DNA from: Halorientalis sp. IM1011
Lineage (GTDB): Archaea > Halobacteriota > Halobacteria > Halobacteriales > Haloarculaceae
Direction: 5' to 3'
Assembly: GCF_001989615.1 (NCBI RefSeq)
Contig: NZ_CP019067.1
Location: forward strand, 2,728,001-2,792,000
DNA: 64,000 nucleotides
In this document: piece by piece, positions 36,541 to 45,629 of the stretch
Layout: each line of letters opens with the position of its first letter
How positions within the stretch are numbered: the first letter of the stretch is position 1
Notes under the pieces: model-generated
What the model saw: the letters and a program-made list of their open reading frames with translations, nothing else
The model's database searches: none
What the model was told of the DNA's origin: nothing
Translations under genes and position numbers: made by a program

Positions 36541-37653
36541 ATGGGCCTGGAGGAGGAGATCGAGGAGATCGAGGAGGAGATAGCCGAGACTCCCTACAAC
36601 AAGTCGACTGAGGCCCACATCGGCCGGCTGAAGTCCAAACTCGCACAGAAAAAGGAGCAACTCGAGAAACAGCAGTCTGGCTCGGGCGGTGGTGGCGGCT
36701 ACGCCGTCGAGAAACACGGCGACGCCACCGTCGCCCTCGTGGGCTTCCCCAGCGTCGGCAAGTCGACGCTGTTGAACGCCCTGACCAACGCCGACAGCGA
36801 AGTCGGGGAGTACGAGTTCACCACGCTCGACGTCAACCCCGGCATGCTCCAGTACAACGGCGCGAACATCCAGATGCTGGACGTGCCCGGCCTCATCGAG
36901 GGCGCTGCCGAGGGCCGCGGTGACGGCCAGGCGGTCCTCTCGGTCGTCCGGACGGCCGATCTCGTGGTCTTCGTGATGGACGTGTTCGAGATAGACCAGT
37001 ACGCGCGCCTGCGCGAAGAACTATACAAGAACGACGTCCGGGTCGACACCGAACCCCCGCGGGTGACCATCCGTCGGAAGGGGAAAGGCGGTATCGACGT
37101 GAACGCGAGTTCGGACCTCGAACTCGACGAGGAGACCATCAAGCAGGTCCTCCGCGACCAGGGGTTCGTCAACGCCGACGTGACCGTCGGCGAGGATGTC
37201 GACATCGACCGCCTCATCGACGGCGTGATGGACAACCGCGTCTACCTCCCCTCGATCGAGGTCGTCAACAAGGCCGATCTGATCGACCCGGACTACCTGC
37301 CGACCGTCGAGGAGAACCTCCGGGACCACGACATCGACCCCGACGAGGCGGTGTTCATCAGCGCCGAGGAGGGAAAGGGTCTGGACGCGCTGAAAGAGAA
37401 GATCTGGGACGCCCTCGGCCTGATCCGGATCTACATGGACAAACCGGGACGGGGCGTCGACTACGACGAACCCCTCGTCCTGCGGTCGGGTGACACCGTC
37501 GAGGACGCCTGCGAGAAACTCGGCGGCGAGTTCGAGGAACGGTTCCGCTTCGCCCGTGTCTCCGGCCCCAGCGCCAAACACGACGAGCAACAGGTCGGCC
37601 AGGACCACGAACTCGAAGACGAGGACGTGCTCCGACTCGTGACCCGGAAGTGA
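36541..37653 (+). CDS. drg: DRG-type (developmentally regulated GTP-binding) GTPase
   Basis: The 370-residue protein has an N-terminal helix rich in Glu, then the GTPase domain. The P-loop is GFPSVGKST (68-76), switch II contains DVPGLIEGA, and the base-recognition motif is NKAD. A C-terminal TGS domain begins near MDKPGRGVDYDEPLVL. DRGs bind ribosomes and are universal in archaea and eukaryotes. The TGA stop shares its last base with the ATG of the next gene. The start is the ATG at 36541. Confidence 0.97.
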   Translation: MGLEEEIEEIEEEIAETPYNKSTEAHIGRLKSKLAQKKEQLEKQQSGSGGGGGYAVEKHGDATVALVGFPSVGKSTLLNALTNADSEVGEYEFTTLDVNPGMLQYNGANIQMLDVPGLIEGAAEGRGDGQAVLSVVRTADLVVFVMDVFEIDQYARLREELYKNDVRVDTEPPRVTIRRKGKGGIDVNASSDLELDEETIKQVLRDQGFVNADVTVGEDVDIDRLIDGVMDNRVYLPSIEVVNKADLIDPDYLPTVEENLRDHDIDPDEAVFISAEEGKGLDALKEKIWDALGLIRIYMDKPGRGVDYDEPLVLRSGDTVEDACEKLGGEFEERFRFARVSGPSAKHDEQQVGQDHELEDEDVLRLVTRK

Positions 37654-38162
37654 TGGACGGCCGATCCGAACCCGACGAGGACGGGGGCGATTCGGACGCC
37701 CGACCGCCCTCCCGTCGCGTTCTCGCCGCCATCGCCGTTGGCCTTCTGCCGTGGACCGTCCTGTTCAGACGGCAGTACCTCGACCTGTTTTTCTCGTTCG
37801 GCCTCGTTCCGGTCGGTCCGTCGGGAGTGACGACGGTCACCGACTTCTACTTCCGGCACACGGCCGGGCTCCCCGAGTACCTGAACGCGTGGGGCCTGGG
37901 CGTGTTACTGTTCGCGGTCGGACTGGCGAACGCGCTGTTCGGACTGGTGAGCGAGCGGTTCGGCCTCGCCCTGCGGGAGGACCCACGGATCACGGCGGCG
38001 ATGTACGTCTTCGCCGGCTTCGGACAGCTGGTGTTCGTGCTCGGGTTCCTCCGGCGGCCGTCCGGGTACGTCGCCGTCCCGCTCGGCACCCTCCTCCTGT
38101 GGGGGCTCGTCTGGCGGTACTACCGGCGCGATCTGGCCTCGATGTTCCGGTACGGTGACTGA
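37653..38162 (+). CDS. Small polytopic membrane protein of unknown function
   Basis: The protein has 169 residues. After an acidic leader come four membrane helices (near RRVLAAIAVGLLPWTVLF, WGLGVLLFAVGLANALFGLV, AAMYVFAGFGQLVFVLGF and VPLGTLLLWGLV). It ends with a positive cytoplasmic patch. Its ATG overlaps the drg stop (TGATG), so it is co-translated with the GTPase, but a functional link is not established. Similar proteins occur throughout Halobacteria. Confidence 0.8.
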   Translation: MDGRSEPDEDGGDSDARPPSRRVLAAIAVGLLPWTVLFRRQYLDLFFSFGLVPVGPSGVTTVTDFYFRHTAGLPEYLNAWGLGVLLFAVGLANALFGLVSERFGLALREDPRITAAMYVFAGFGQLVFVLGFLRRPSGYVAVPLGTLLLWGLVWRYYRRDLASMFRYGD

Positions 38163-38216
38163 CACGCGATCTGGCCGTCGATATCCTTTTCGGCGTTCCA
38201 CCCCAGCCTATCGGAC

Positions 38217-38972
38217 ATGCACGCGACGCTCGATCACACGATGATGCGCGTCGAGGACCTCGAGGAGTCCCTCGACTGGTACCGGACCCACTTCGACTAC
38301 GAGGAGTACGGCCGCTGGGAGGCCGACACCTTCACCAACGTCTTCCTCGGCCCCGCGGACAAACACGAGGACGGTGCGCTGCTGGAACTCACCTACAACC
38401 ACGACGACCGGACCTACGACTTCGGCGACGCGTGGGGGCACGTTGCGGTGCGCTGTGAGGACGTGTACGAGGCCTACGACGAACTGATGGACGAGGGCGT
38501 CGAGGACTACCGCGATCCCGACTCCTGTGGCGGGCAGTACGCGTTCGTGACGGATCCGGACGGCCACGAGATCGAGATCGTCGAGCGAGACCACGGCGCG
38601 AAGTGGAGCCTCGACCACACCATGCTGCGCGTCGAGGACGCCGACGAAGCCATCGGCTGGTTCACCCGGAAACTCGACTATCGACTGTTCCGCCGCGAGG
38701 AGTTCGACGATTTCGCACTCTACTTCCTCAAGCCCGAGGACGCCGCCCCCGAGGAGATGTCCGTCGAACTCACGTACAACTACGACGGGCGCACGTACGA
38801 CGTGGGCGACGCGTGGGGCCACGTCGCGGTGCAGGCCGACGACCTCCAGAAGTTCTGGGACACGCTGCTGACTCGCCACGCCGAGGATTACCGCGACCCA
38901 GAGAGCTGTGACGACCGCTACGCGTTCACGAAGACGATGGACGGCCACGAAGTCGAGGTCGTGACGAACTGA
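38217..38972 (+). CDS. Two-domain VOC-family (glyoxalase I-like) protein
   Basis: The 251-residue protein consists of two consecutive VOC modules, residues about 4-125 and 130-250. Each has a histidine near its start (LDHTMMRV and LDHTMLRV), a central glutamate (LLELTYN and SVELTYN), the helix end WGHVAV and a final glutamate (GHEIEIVE and GHEVEVVT). Metal ligands are therefore mostly conserved in both halves. It probably removes methylglyoxal as a lactoylglutathione lyase-like enzyme with another thiol, or cleaves a related substrate. Fusion of two modules is typical for the haloarchaeal type. Confidence 0.88.
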   Translation: MHATLDHTMMRVEDLEESLDWYRTHFDYEEYGRWEADTFTNVFLGPADKHEDGALLELTYNHDDRTYDFGDAWGHVAVRCEDVYEAYDELMDEGVEDYRDPDSCGGQYAFVTDPDGHEIEIVERDHGAKWSLDHTMLRVEDADEAIGWFTRKLDYRLFRREEFDDFALYFLKPEDAAPEEMSVELTYNYDGRTYDVGDAWGHVAVQADDLQKFWDTLLTRHAEDYRDPESCDDRYAFTKTMDGHEVEVVTN

Positions 38973-39421
38973 GCGTCGTTCGCGGTTCCTCGACAGGTTA
39001 GTCTCAGTACTCGTTTTTCGCTGCCTATCGGTTACCGCGAGCGATCGTTCCATCCAAAGGCTGGTGATCGATACCGCTCCGGAAGCCGGCATCTACCGTC
39101 CCGGCTGCGTGCCAGATCGAGACGGCTGTTACCCGGCCGCTCGTGTCAGACGCCTGTTAGCCGTTCGACTGACGCCCTCACATCTGAGGCTAAATTCCGG
39201 AATCAGGGCCTCGAAACCCCGAAATCTGGGTGTGTGGGATGATGTCAACCCGCGAATTTGACCACAAAGCATTTATTATGAGGGCCAGTTGTTCTGACCG
39301 TACCCCTACCCATGGTGACAGTATCGAGTACGGTTTGGCAGTCTCCCCGCGGCGGTCGTGTGGGCCGCGGCTGTCCGACGGGAAAGTTGCTGGCACCGCC
39401 CGAAACGCACAAACACAAACT
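38973..39421 (+). promoter_or_regulatory. S-layer promoter and long mRNA leader
   Basis: These 449 bases carry no gene I can support. A strong TATA-like TTTATTAT is at 39269-39276, which puts transcription near 39300 and gives a leader of about 120 bases. Haloarchaeal S-layer genes are known to have leaders of over 100 bases, in contrast to most other haloarchaeal mRNAs. There is no clear Shine-Dalgarno before the ATG at 39422. The part before 39250 is unassigned. Confidence 0.6.
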
Positions 39422-42271
39422 ATGACAGGAACTAAAAAGAAGGTTCGCAGCCTGTTCCTCGCGACGCTGATGGTGCTGTCGGTAGTTGCACCGATGGTCG
39501 CGTTCTCAGGAGCAGCCGTTGCGAATGACAGCGTGATCGACGAATACGATCGCGATAATGATCCGACAGAACGGCAGAGTAATGCATATGACGAGCGTCT
39601 GACCTCCAGCGGCGGTCCGTACTGGCAGGGTCAGCGTCTCGTGATCAACGTTGATTCGAGTATCGACACGGACGTCGTTCAGGTCCGTGAGGCTGAGAGC
39701 CGCGACGGCGGCGGTCAGCGCGTTGGCTCACTGACGACAGAAGTCTCACTGAACGACGGCGAAGCTATCATCAACACGGAGAACTTCGAGGGTTCCTACG
39801 TCCTTTCGACGGGGGCCAGCGAGACGTCCGTGATCAACTTCGAGAATGGTCTCTCGGACGGAACTGGTCACGCTAACTTCGCCGCTAACGGTAGCTACAA
39901 TGGCGGCACTACTGACGGTGCTCAGTATGCTGGTGTTTCCACGGCTTCCTTCGAGATCACCCCGCAGAACGTGAACGTCGGCTTCCAGTCCGACGAATCT
40001 GCGCAGGAGGAGATCTACCTCGAGGCCGACTCCGCCCGGACCGGCTACAACATGACGGTCGAGGCTGACGGCCTGGACGATGGCGAAGTCGTCGAAATCT
40101 TCGAAGACGAACTCGAGGAAGACGATAACTCGCTCGGTGATGTCTACGACATCAGCAGTGACACGGAGTACTCCGGTGACGGTGTCCTCCTCGAGGATGT
40201 CAGCAGTGACGCCAACATCACATCCAACTTCTCCGCAGTCGACATCGGAGACTACGAGTTCTCGTTCGAGGTCACGGACACGGGCGTTACGGACACCTCG
40301 TCCGTCTCGGTGACTGAAGAGGACGACGTCGACGCAACGATCCTCCGCGGCGGTGTCGCCACGGCAGCACAGGGTGACTTCGCGGTCATCCCGATCCAGC
40401 TTGAAGAGACGGACGAAGCCAAGGTCAACGTCGGCTTCAACAACGTCAACTTCAACGCGACCTTCCGTGTTGAAGACGGTAACGACGACGGCGTCGTTAC
40501 GGTCAACATGAACACGTTCATCGCCGGTCGGTACGACGGCGACCTCCCGGCCTACGTTCAGGGTCAGGTTGACAGTTGGACGCCCGACGACGAAAATCGG
40601 ACGCTCGCACAGAGCAACGATATCGCAAACGACACGCTTGACCTCGCTCTCTCGGCTGACGACAACGAGGACACTGTGAGTCTCGCTGGTACCAGCGACA
40701 TCAACGGCGACGAACTCGGTATGGTCGCCGGTGCGGCTGACAATCTCAGTGAACCGACGGCTAACGTTGGTATCTCCGGTCCGATGGAACCTGACCAGTA
40801 CGACGTCAACGTCACCCACAACGGTGACGAACTCGACGTCGGTACGGTCCAGGTCGTCGAACCGCAGGTCACGGACATCAAGAGCTGGACGATGCCCGGT
40901 GACGTCTTCTCCGACGTGGAAGAAGACGAGACCGCGGAACTCTACGAGTTCGCCAACGAGGGCGAACTGACCCGGGACAACTCCGTCGCGGAGGGCGACG
41001 TCCTGGTCTACCAGGTCCAGTCCACTAGCATGTTCGGCGCGCTAAAGTTCGTGGAAGAAGGCACGAACGACTACGCCGAAGCGCTGAACACGATCACCCG
41101 CTACGACGACAACGGGAACTTCAAGTTCAGTGTCGAGCAGACCGAAGAGAGCACGGCAGCGAACCAGCAGGAGAAAGAGCTGGTCCTGTCGTCGAGCAAC
41201 AACAACGGTATCAAGGTCGTGCCGGACGAGCGCAACTCTTCCCTCTTCGTCGTGATGAAGGAAGACAACCTGCAGCTCACCCGGTCGGACCTTGAAGACT
41301 CTGCAAATCAGCAGGGTAACTTCGGCGGCAACGCCAACCTCGGCATGGAGGACGGTGAGGAGTACGTCGCCAACTGGACCACGTTCGAGGATTCGGACAT
41401 CGGTGACGAGACGCAGACGGTCACCGACCGCGCGTCCATCGTCGAGCAGTCCATCGACTTCGACACGGACGCCGGTGACGTCATCCGCGTCGCCGCCTCT
41501 GCGGGCCAGACCATCTCTGGCTCCACGAGCGTCGCCCCCGGTACGGAGCTGAACATCCGGCTCCGCTCCACGGGCGAGAGTCCGTTCCTCGAGGACCCCG
41601 AAGCAGTCGTTAGCGAGAACGGCACGTTCAGCGCCACGGTCGATCTCTCCGACCGCGCGCAGAACGCGACGTTCGTCGCCAACGCGCAGGGCTTCGACGA
41701 CGACTACGACACGCAGGGCGTCATCGGTGACGCACCGACCGCCGACATCACCTTCGACGACCAGACGGTCGAAGAGGGTGCTGTGAGTGTCGACGCGACC
41801 CTCTCGGACGGAGGCTTCGTCTCCATCCGTAGTGGCTCCGCCGACGGCGAAATCGTGGGCACGTCGAGTTACCTCGACTCCGGCACCACGACGGCTGACA
41901 TCGACGTCAGCCCGCTGTCCAACGAGACCACGCTCTACGCGGTCGCGCACATGGACACGAACGACAACCAGGCCCTCGACTTCGAGCCTGGTGGCGACAC
42001 CGACACGGCCTACATGCTGAACGGCTCCGCCGTCAGCGACTCGGCCACGGTCTCGCCCGCTTCCGAGGAACCTGTCGACAACACCACGGAAGATCCGTCC
42101 GACACGACGGACGAGCCTGTCGACACCACGGAAGAACCGGCTGACACCACCGAAGCGCCGGCTGACACCGACGAGCAGACGACCACCGAAGGCGGGCCCG
42201 GCTTCACGGCCGTCCTCGCCCTCGTCGCGCTGGTCGCCGCTGCCCTGCTGGCTGTCCGCCGCCGCGACTAA
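39422..42271 (+). CDS. csg: S-layer glycoprotein (PGF-CTERM)
   Basis: The 949-residue surface-layer protein has a signal peptide (KKKVRSLFLATLMVLSVV, cleavage likely after AAVA). A long beta-rich ectodomain follows, with many N-glycosylation sites (for example NGS, NMT, NFS, NET). A Thr/Glu/Pro-rich O-glycosylation stretch precedes the tail GGPGF, a membrane helix and RRRD. PGF-CTERM is the signal cut by archaeosortase A and replaced by a lipid anchor; the archaeosortase gene is the next one. Third-base G/C bias is weaker in the first 500 bases. The frame is open from 39230, but the signal peptide fixes the start. Confidence 0.97.
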   Translation: MTGTKKKVRSLFLATLMVLSVVAPMVAFSGAAVANDSVIDEYDRDNDPTERQSNAYDERLTSSGGPYWQGQRLVINVDSSIDTDVVQVREAESRDGGGQRVGSLTTEVSLNDGEAIINTENFEGSYVLSTGASETSVINFENGLSDGTGHANFAANGSYNGGTTDGAQYAGVSTASFEITPQNVNVGFQSDESAQEEIYLEADSARTGYNMTVEADGLDDGEVVEIFEDELEEDDNSLGDVYDISSDTEYSGDGVLLEDVSSDANITSNFSAVDIGDYEFSFEVTDTGVTDTSSVSVTEEDDVDATILRGGVATAAQGDFAVIPIQLEETDEAKVNVGFNNVNFNATFRVEDGNDDGVVTVNMNTFIAGRYDGDLPAYVQGQVDSWTPDDENRTLAQSNDIANDTLDLALSADDNEDTVSLAGTSDINGDELGMVAGAADNLSEPTANVGISGPMEPDQYDVNVTHNGDELDVGTVQVVEPQVTDIKSWTMPGDVFSDVEEDETAELYEFANEGELTRDNSVAEGDVLVYQVQSTSMFGALKFVEEGTNDYAEALNTITRYDDNGNFKFSVEQTEESTAANQQEKELVLSSSNNNGIKVVPDERNSSLFVVMKEDNLQLTRSDLEDSANQQGNFGGNANLGMEDGEEYVANWTTFEDSDIGDETQTVTDRASIVEQSIDFDTDAGDVIRVAASAGQTISGSTSVAPGTELNIRLRSTGESPFLEDPEAVVSENGTFSATVDLSDRAQNATFVANAQGFDDDYDTQGVIGDAPTADITFDDQTVEEGAVSVDATLSDGGFVSIRSGSADGEIVGTSSYLDSGTTTADIDVSPLSNETTLYAVAHMDTNDNQALDFEPGGDTDTAYMLNGSAVSDSATVSPASEEPVDNTTEDPSDTTDEPVDTTEEPADTTEAPADTDEQTTTEGGPGFTAVLALVALVAAALLAVRRRD

Positions 42272-42274
42272 CTA

Positions 42275-42310
42275 CCGGACTTCCGTCCGGCCCTAACTGA
42301 CGCTTTTCTT
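42275..42310 (+). terminator. Hairpin plus T-rich terminator after the S-layer gene
   Basis: CCGGAC/GTCCGG (42275-42290) forms a perfect 6-bp stem with loop TTCC. It is followed after 11 bases by the T-rich CTTTTCTTT (42302-42310). This is a plausible end for the strongly transcribed S-layer mRNA, separating it from artA. Confidence 0.6.
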
Positions 42311-42423
42311 TCGGACGCTACACCGGACAGCGACAGCGCTGTTCTGCGGGTGCGTCACCACGCGCGGTGGCGTACGGACCTAACGACAAGACATATGCCT
42401 GCCTTGGCCGTACGCACGCGTGA

Positions 42424-43392
42424 ATGATCGAGACGGTGCTGGGTGCGCTGGCGTGGCTCAACCAGTGGTCGGATCCGCTGGCGTGGCTGGTGGTCGCGGC
42501 GTTCGTCGCCGGAGCACTGCTGGACTGGTACGATCCGGACAGCGATATCGCCCGTCCCGTCACCGTCGGTGCGTGGGTGCTGTTCGCCGTCTTCTGGTTC
42601 ACGCTGATCTATCACTTCGCGTTCGTCCAGAAGAGCATCGTCGAGGGGATCGGGACGCTGATCGCGGTCCCTGGCTGTCTGTACGTCGCGGTCTTGCTCC
42701 GGCGGGGACGGGACACGCTGTTCGTCCTCTCGCGGGCCGTCGCGGTGATGGGGGCGGTCTACCTGCCCTTCGAGGCGATCCTCGTCCTGCAGGAGGTCCT
42801 CATCGAGATGGTCGTCCGCCACACCGAGTTCCTGATGGGGCTGCTCGGTTACCATCCCGAGATTATCCAGGGGAGTGCGGTCAATCCGGACTACGAGTCG
42901 TTCCGGAACACGTTCACGTTCCAGCACGGACCGGACTACCGGGTCGCGTACACGATCGTCATCGCCTGTACCGGCATCGGGAGCATGGCCATCATGCTGG
43001 GGCTGATCGCGGCCGTCCGTGCGCCCATGCGGCGGAAACTCCGCGCCGTGGCCGTCTCGATTCCCGTCATCTACGCGCTCAATCTCGTCCGGAACGTGTT
43101 CATCGGGCTCTCCTTCGGGAACATGAAGATGCAGTGGTTCCCGGAGCTAACTGCGAGCGTGTTCGCCTTCTCGCTGGCCCAGGATCCGGCGCGAGTGTCG
43201 TACTACTGGGCCGACCGGATCATCGCGCAGAGCGCGTCGGTCGTCGCGCTGGTCGTGATCACGTGGCTGGTGGTGCGTGAACTCCCAGAGGTGCTGATCA
43301 TCATCGAGGATCTGCTGTACATGGCGACCGGGAGCGAGTACGATCTGCGGGGCGCGCTGGACGTCAAGCCGGTGCGGGCCGACGGCGAGTAA
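42424..43392 (+). CDS. artA: Archaeosortase A
   Basis: The 322-residue protein has about eight membrane helices. The catalytic residues match the ArtA pattern: C182 in ACTGIGSMA, R223 in NLVRNVFIG and R265 in WADRIIAQ, with spacing close to the Haloferax enzyme (C173, R214, R253). It should cleave PGF-CTERM proteins, above all the S-layer glycoprotein encoded just before it, and enable C-terminal lipid attachment. It begins about 150 bases after the S-layer stop with its own AT-rich upstream region. Substrate and enzyme side by side is worth noting. Confidence 0.95.
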   Translation: MIETVLGALAWLNQWSDPLAWLVVAAFVAGALLDWYDPDSDIARPVTVGAWVLFAVFWFTLIYHFAFVQKSIVEGIGTLIAVPGCLYVAVLLRRGRDTLFVLSRAVAVMGAVYLPFEAILVLQEVLIEMVVRHTEFLMGLLGYHPEIIQGSAVNPDYESFRNTFTFQHGPDYRVAYTIVIACTGIGSMAIMLGLIAAVRAPMRRKLRAVAVSIPVIYALNLVRNVFIGLSFGNMKMQWFPELTASVFAFSLAQDPARVSYYWADRIIAQSASVVALVVITWLVVRELPEVLIIIEDLLYMATGSEYDLRGALDVKPVRADGE

Positions 43393-43395
43393 GAG

Positions 43396-44175
43396 TTAGA
43401 CCGTCCAGTTTTCGACGAGGTCCACGGGTGCATCAGCGAGTTCGACCAGTGCGTCCCGTTCGAGCAGGTGGAGGTCGCCGGGGAGGACGAGCAGATGCAG
43501 CGGGGCTCCGAACTCCCGATCGGCCAGTGCCGAGAGATCGTCGGCGACGACGGTGGGATCGGAGCTGCCGGCCTGGCAGACGGCGACGGCCAACCGTTCG
43601 TCGTATTCGTCGGCGAGCAAGTCGGCGGCCGTGTCGGCGGTCATGTACTCGTCGTCGGCGGCTTTGATGTCGAGGTAGACGAGCGTGTGGAGGCCTCGGT
43701 CGGCGTTGTCGGCGACTGTCTCGACGACGCTGTCGGGGACCCCCGAGCCACCGTGAGCGCGCTCGAAGGGGAGGGTGGTCGCTTTCCCGAACCGGTAGTT
43801 CTGGAGGCCGGTGAGCGAACTCGCGGCGGTCTGTGCGGTCGTGCCGTGGACGACGCGAGTGTCGATGCCCCGATCGTGGGCGCGCAGACGAAGGTCGACG
43901 TGGGTGGTCGAGATCATCGGGTCCCCGGCGGTCAGGAAGACGGCGTCGCCGTCGGCGGCGGCGTCGAGGATGGGGTCGGGGTCCTGCTCGACGCCCGCTC
44001 GGTCGCGGACCTCTATGTCGACGCCGTGGTGAGCTTCCAGGTCCGGGACGGAGGTGCCGACGAGTCTGGAGGTGTAGAACTCGGCGAACGCTCGGTCGGC
44101 TTCGCGGAGCCGGTCCCGGCCCGCGACGGTGATCGAGCGCTCGTCGTACAGTCCGAGGCCGACGAACGTGAGCAT
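43396..44175 (-). CDS. dphB: Diphthine synthase
   Basis: The 259-residue protein is the Dph5 methyltransferase that builds diphthine on the elongation factor 2 histidine. Features are MLTFVGLGLYDERSITVAGRDRL (start segments), FLTAGDPMISTTH, a TLPFERAHGG loop and the SAM-binding residues of the tetrapyrrole-methylase fold. Length is normal. It is convergent with artA (three bases apart) and divergent from trm5, sharing an 81-base promoter gap. Transcription is likely leaderless. Confidence 0.96.
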   Translation of the reverse strand: MLTFVGLGLYDERSITVAGRDRLREADRAFAEFYTSRLVGTSVPDLEAHHGVDIEVRDRAGVEQDPDPILDAAADGDAVFLTAGDPMISTTHVDLRLRAHDRGIDTRVVHGTTAQTAASSLTGLQNYRFGKATTLPFERAHGGSGVPDSVVETVADNADRGLHTLVYLDIKAADDEYMTADTAADLLADEYDERLAVAVCQAGSSDPTVVADDLSALADREFGAPLHLLVLPGDLHLLERDALVELADAPVDLVENWTV

Positions 44176-44256
44176 ACACTCGCTCGGTCGGCGGGGCGGT
44201 TAAACGGCCCGACACGGAACCGAAGGCTTACCGCCCGCGGCCGCCGAGTCCGGAAC

Positions 44257-45294
44257 ATGTCGGTGCCATGCGTGCGTGTCGCCCGCGAGGATGGCGAGCG
44301 CGCCCGTCAGGACCTCGCGGCCGCCGAGCTGATCGACGACACCCACCAGATCGAACACGCCGACGGCTGGCTGTACATCCCCGTCGTCGATCCCGAGGCG
44401 GTCCCAGACGACTTCGAGGTAATCGATCACGACGCACCCGCACGCGAGACACAGACGATGCCGTCCGATCTCGTCGACTTCGACGCCGCCTACGAGCGGA
44501 TCGGCGACGTTGCGATCGTCGACGAGGACGATAGCGAGCGCGCCCAGGATCTGGCCGACGCCATCGTCGCGTCCGCGTTGCCGGTCGAGACGGTCCTGAA
44601 CCGCACCTCGAAGGTCAAGGGGGACCTCCGGGTCAGAGACTGGGCGGTGCTGGCCGGCGACGGGAACGCCACGGAGACCGTCCACCGCGAGTACGGCTGT
44701 GAGTTCGCGGTCGATCTCGCCGAGATGTACTTCTCGCCGCGGCTGGCGACCGAACGCCACCGCGTGGCCGAGCAGGTTCGAGAGGGCGAACGCGCCTTCG
44801 ACATGTTCGCGGGCGTCGGTCCGTTCGTGATCCCCTTCGCCGAGCGCGGGGCCGAAGCCGTCGGCGTCGACCTCAACGGGGCGGCCATCGAGTACCTGCG
44901 GGAGAACGCCCGCCGAAACGGCGTCGAGGACCGTGTGACCGCGATCGAGGGGGACGTCCGAGACGTAGTCTCGGGCTCGTCACGAGTACAGCGAAGTGAC
45001 GGTGTGCGCGACGTGGCCGGCGACTACGAGGGCTGGGCCGATCGGATCGTGATGAACTTGCCCCACAGCGCCGACGAGTTTCTGGACACGGCGGTCGCGC
45101 TGGCGAGCGACGAGGCGGTGATTCACTATTACGATATCCAGCACGAGGACGATCCCTTCGGACCTGGAGAGCGGGCGATCCGGGCCGCGGCGGAACCGGA
45201 GTACGACGTCACAGTGGAGACGCGCCACACCGTCCGGTCGTACGCGCCCCACGAACTCAACGTGGTGCTGGACGTACGGTTGTCGAGGGTGTGA
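44257..45294 (+). CDS. trm5: tRNA (guanine37-N1)-methyltransferase Trm5
   Basis: The 345-residue class I SAM methyltransferase methylates G37 next to the anticodon. The N-terminal region includes KVKGDLRVRDWAVLAG and YGCEFAVDLAEMYFSPRLATERHRV in consecutive segments. SAM motif I is FDMFAGVGPFVIP, the next acidic end is GVDLNG, and the catalytic motif is MNLPHSADEF (NLPH in place of the usual NPP). The ATG at 44257 is used; a much longer open frame upstream is an artefact over dphB. It shares a divergent promoter region with dphB. Confidence 0.95.
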   Translation: MSVPCVRVAREDGERARQDLAAAELIDDTHQIEHADGWLYIPVVDPEAVPDDFEVIDHDAPARETQTMPSDLVDFDAAYERIGDVAIVDEDDSERAQDLADAIVASALPVETVLNRTSKVKGDLRVRDWAVLAGDGNATETVHREYGCEFAVDLAEMYFSPRLATERHRVAEQVREGERAFDMFAGVGPFVIPFAERGAEAVGVDLNGAAIEYLRENARRNGVEDRVTAIEGDVRDVVSGSSRVQRSDGVRDVAGDYEGWADRIVMNLPHSADEFLDTAVALASDEAVIHYYDIQHEDDPFGPGERAIRAAAEPEYDVTVETRHTVRSYAPHELNVVLDVRLSRV

Positions 45295-45435
45295 GGGGCG
45301 GTGGCGTCCCTGTGGGACGATCCGATCCGCAACCCTTATTGCGGTTATGCGCCGACAAAGGAATGTAATCATCGGAGCGTCGGTGTCCTGCGGAGCAAGG
45401 CGACGCAGGGCTCGGGACGCGAACGAAGTGAGCGT

Positions 45436-45509
45436 GCCGGTGTAGCTCAGACTGGCAGAGCGATTCCTTCGTAAGGAATAGGCCGAGGGTTCAAATCCCT
45501 CCACCGGCT
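45436..45509 (+). tRNA. tRNA-Thr (anticodon CGT)
   Basis: Acceptor arms GCCGGTG (45436-45442) and CACCGGC (45502-45508) pair fully, with discriminator T. The D arm is GCTC/GAGC. The anticodon stem is ATTCC/GGAAT with loop TTCGTAA, giving anticodon CGT. The T stem is GAGGG/CCCTC with loop TTCAAAT. CCA is not encoded. The ~100 bases upstream contain a TATA-like TTATT near 45334 and small inverted repeats, including the motif GAACGAAGTGAG that is also found in the tRNA-Val repeat element. Confidence 0.94.
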
Positions 45510-45608
45510 TTCTGCGACGAACGAACGTGCGGAGCGAATGCCACAGAGGGATTTGAATCAGGGAGGAGCTTTGCTCCGACCGTGGTTCACAATCCCCTCC
45601 ACCGGCTT
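45510..45608 (+). repeat. tRNA-Thr-derived repeat and hairpin element
   Basis: The element has the same plan as the one behind tRNA-Val. GAGGGATTTGAA (45546-45557) is an exact inverted copy of 12 bases of the tRNA T arm. A hairpin GGAGC-TTT-GCTCC follows (45565-45577). The end is a direct copy of the tRNA 3' end, identical over 14 bases (45595-45608, same as 45497-45510), preceded by a degraded T-arm copy. Outer arms can pair imperfectly. It ends 21 bases before the sulfatase gene. Confidence 0.75.
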
Positions 45609-45629
45609 GCTGAATTTTCCCGATCGGCT

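Noticed and set aside
43468-44256. A long plus-strand frame upstream of trm5, in phase with it
   Set aside because: It lies wholly over the minus-strand dphB gene, has no family-like sequence, and Trm5 length and promoter spacing fit the ATG at 44257.
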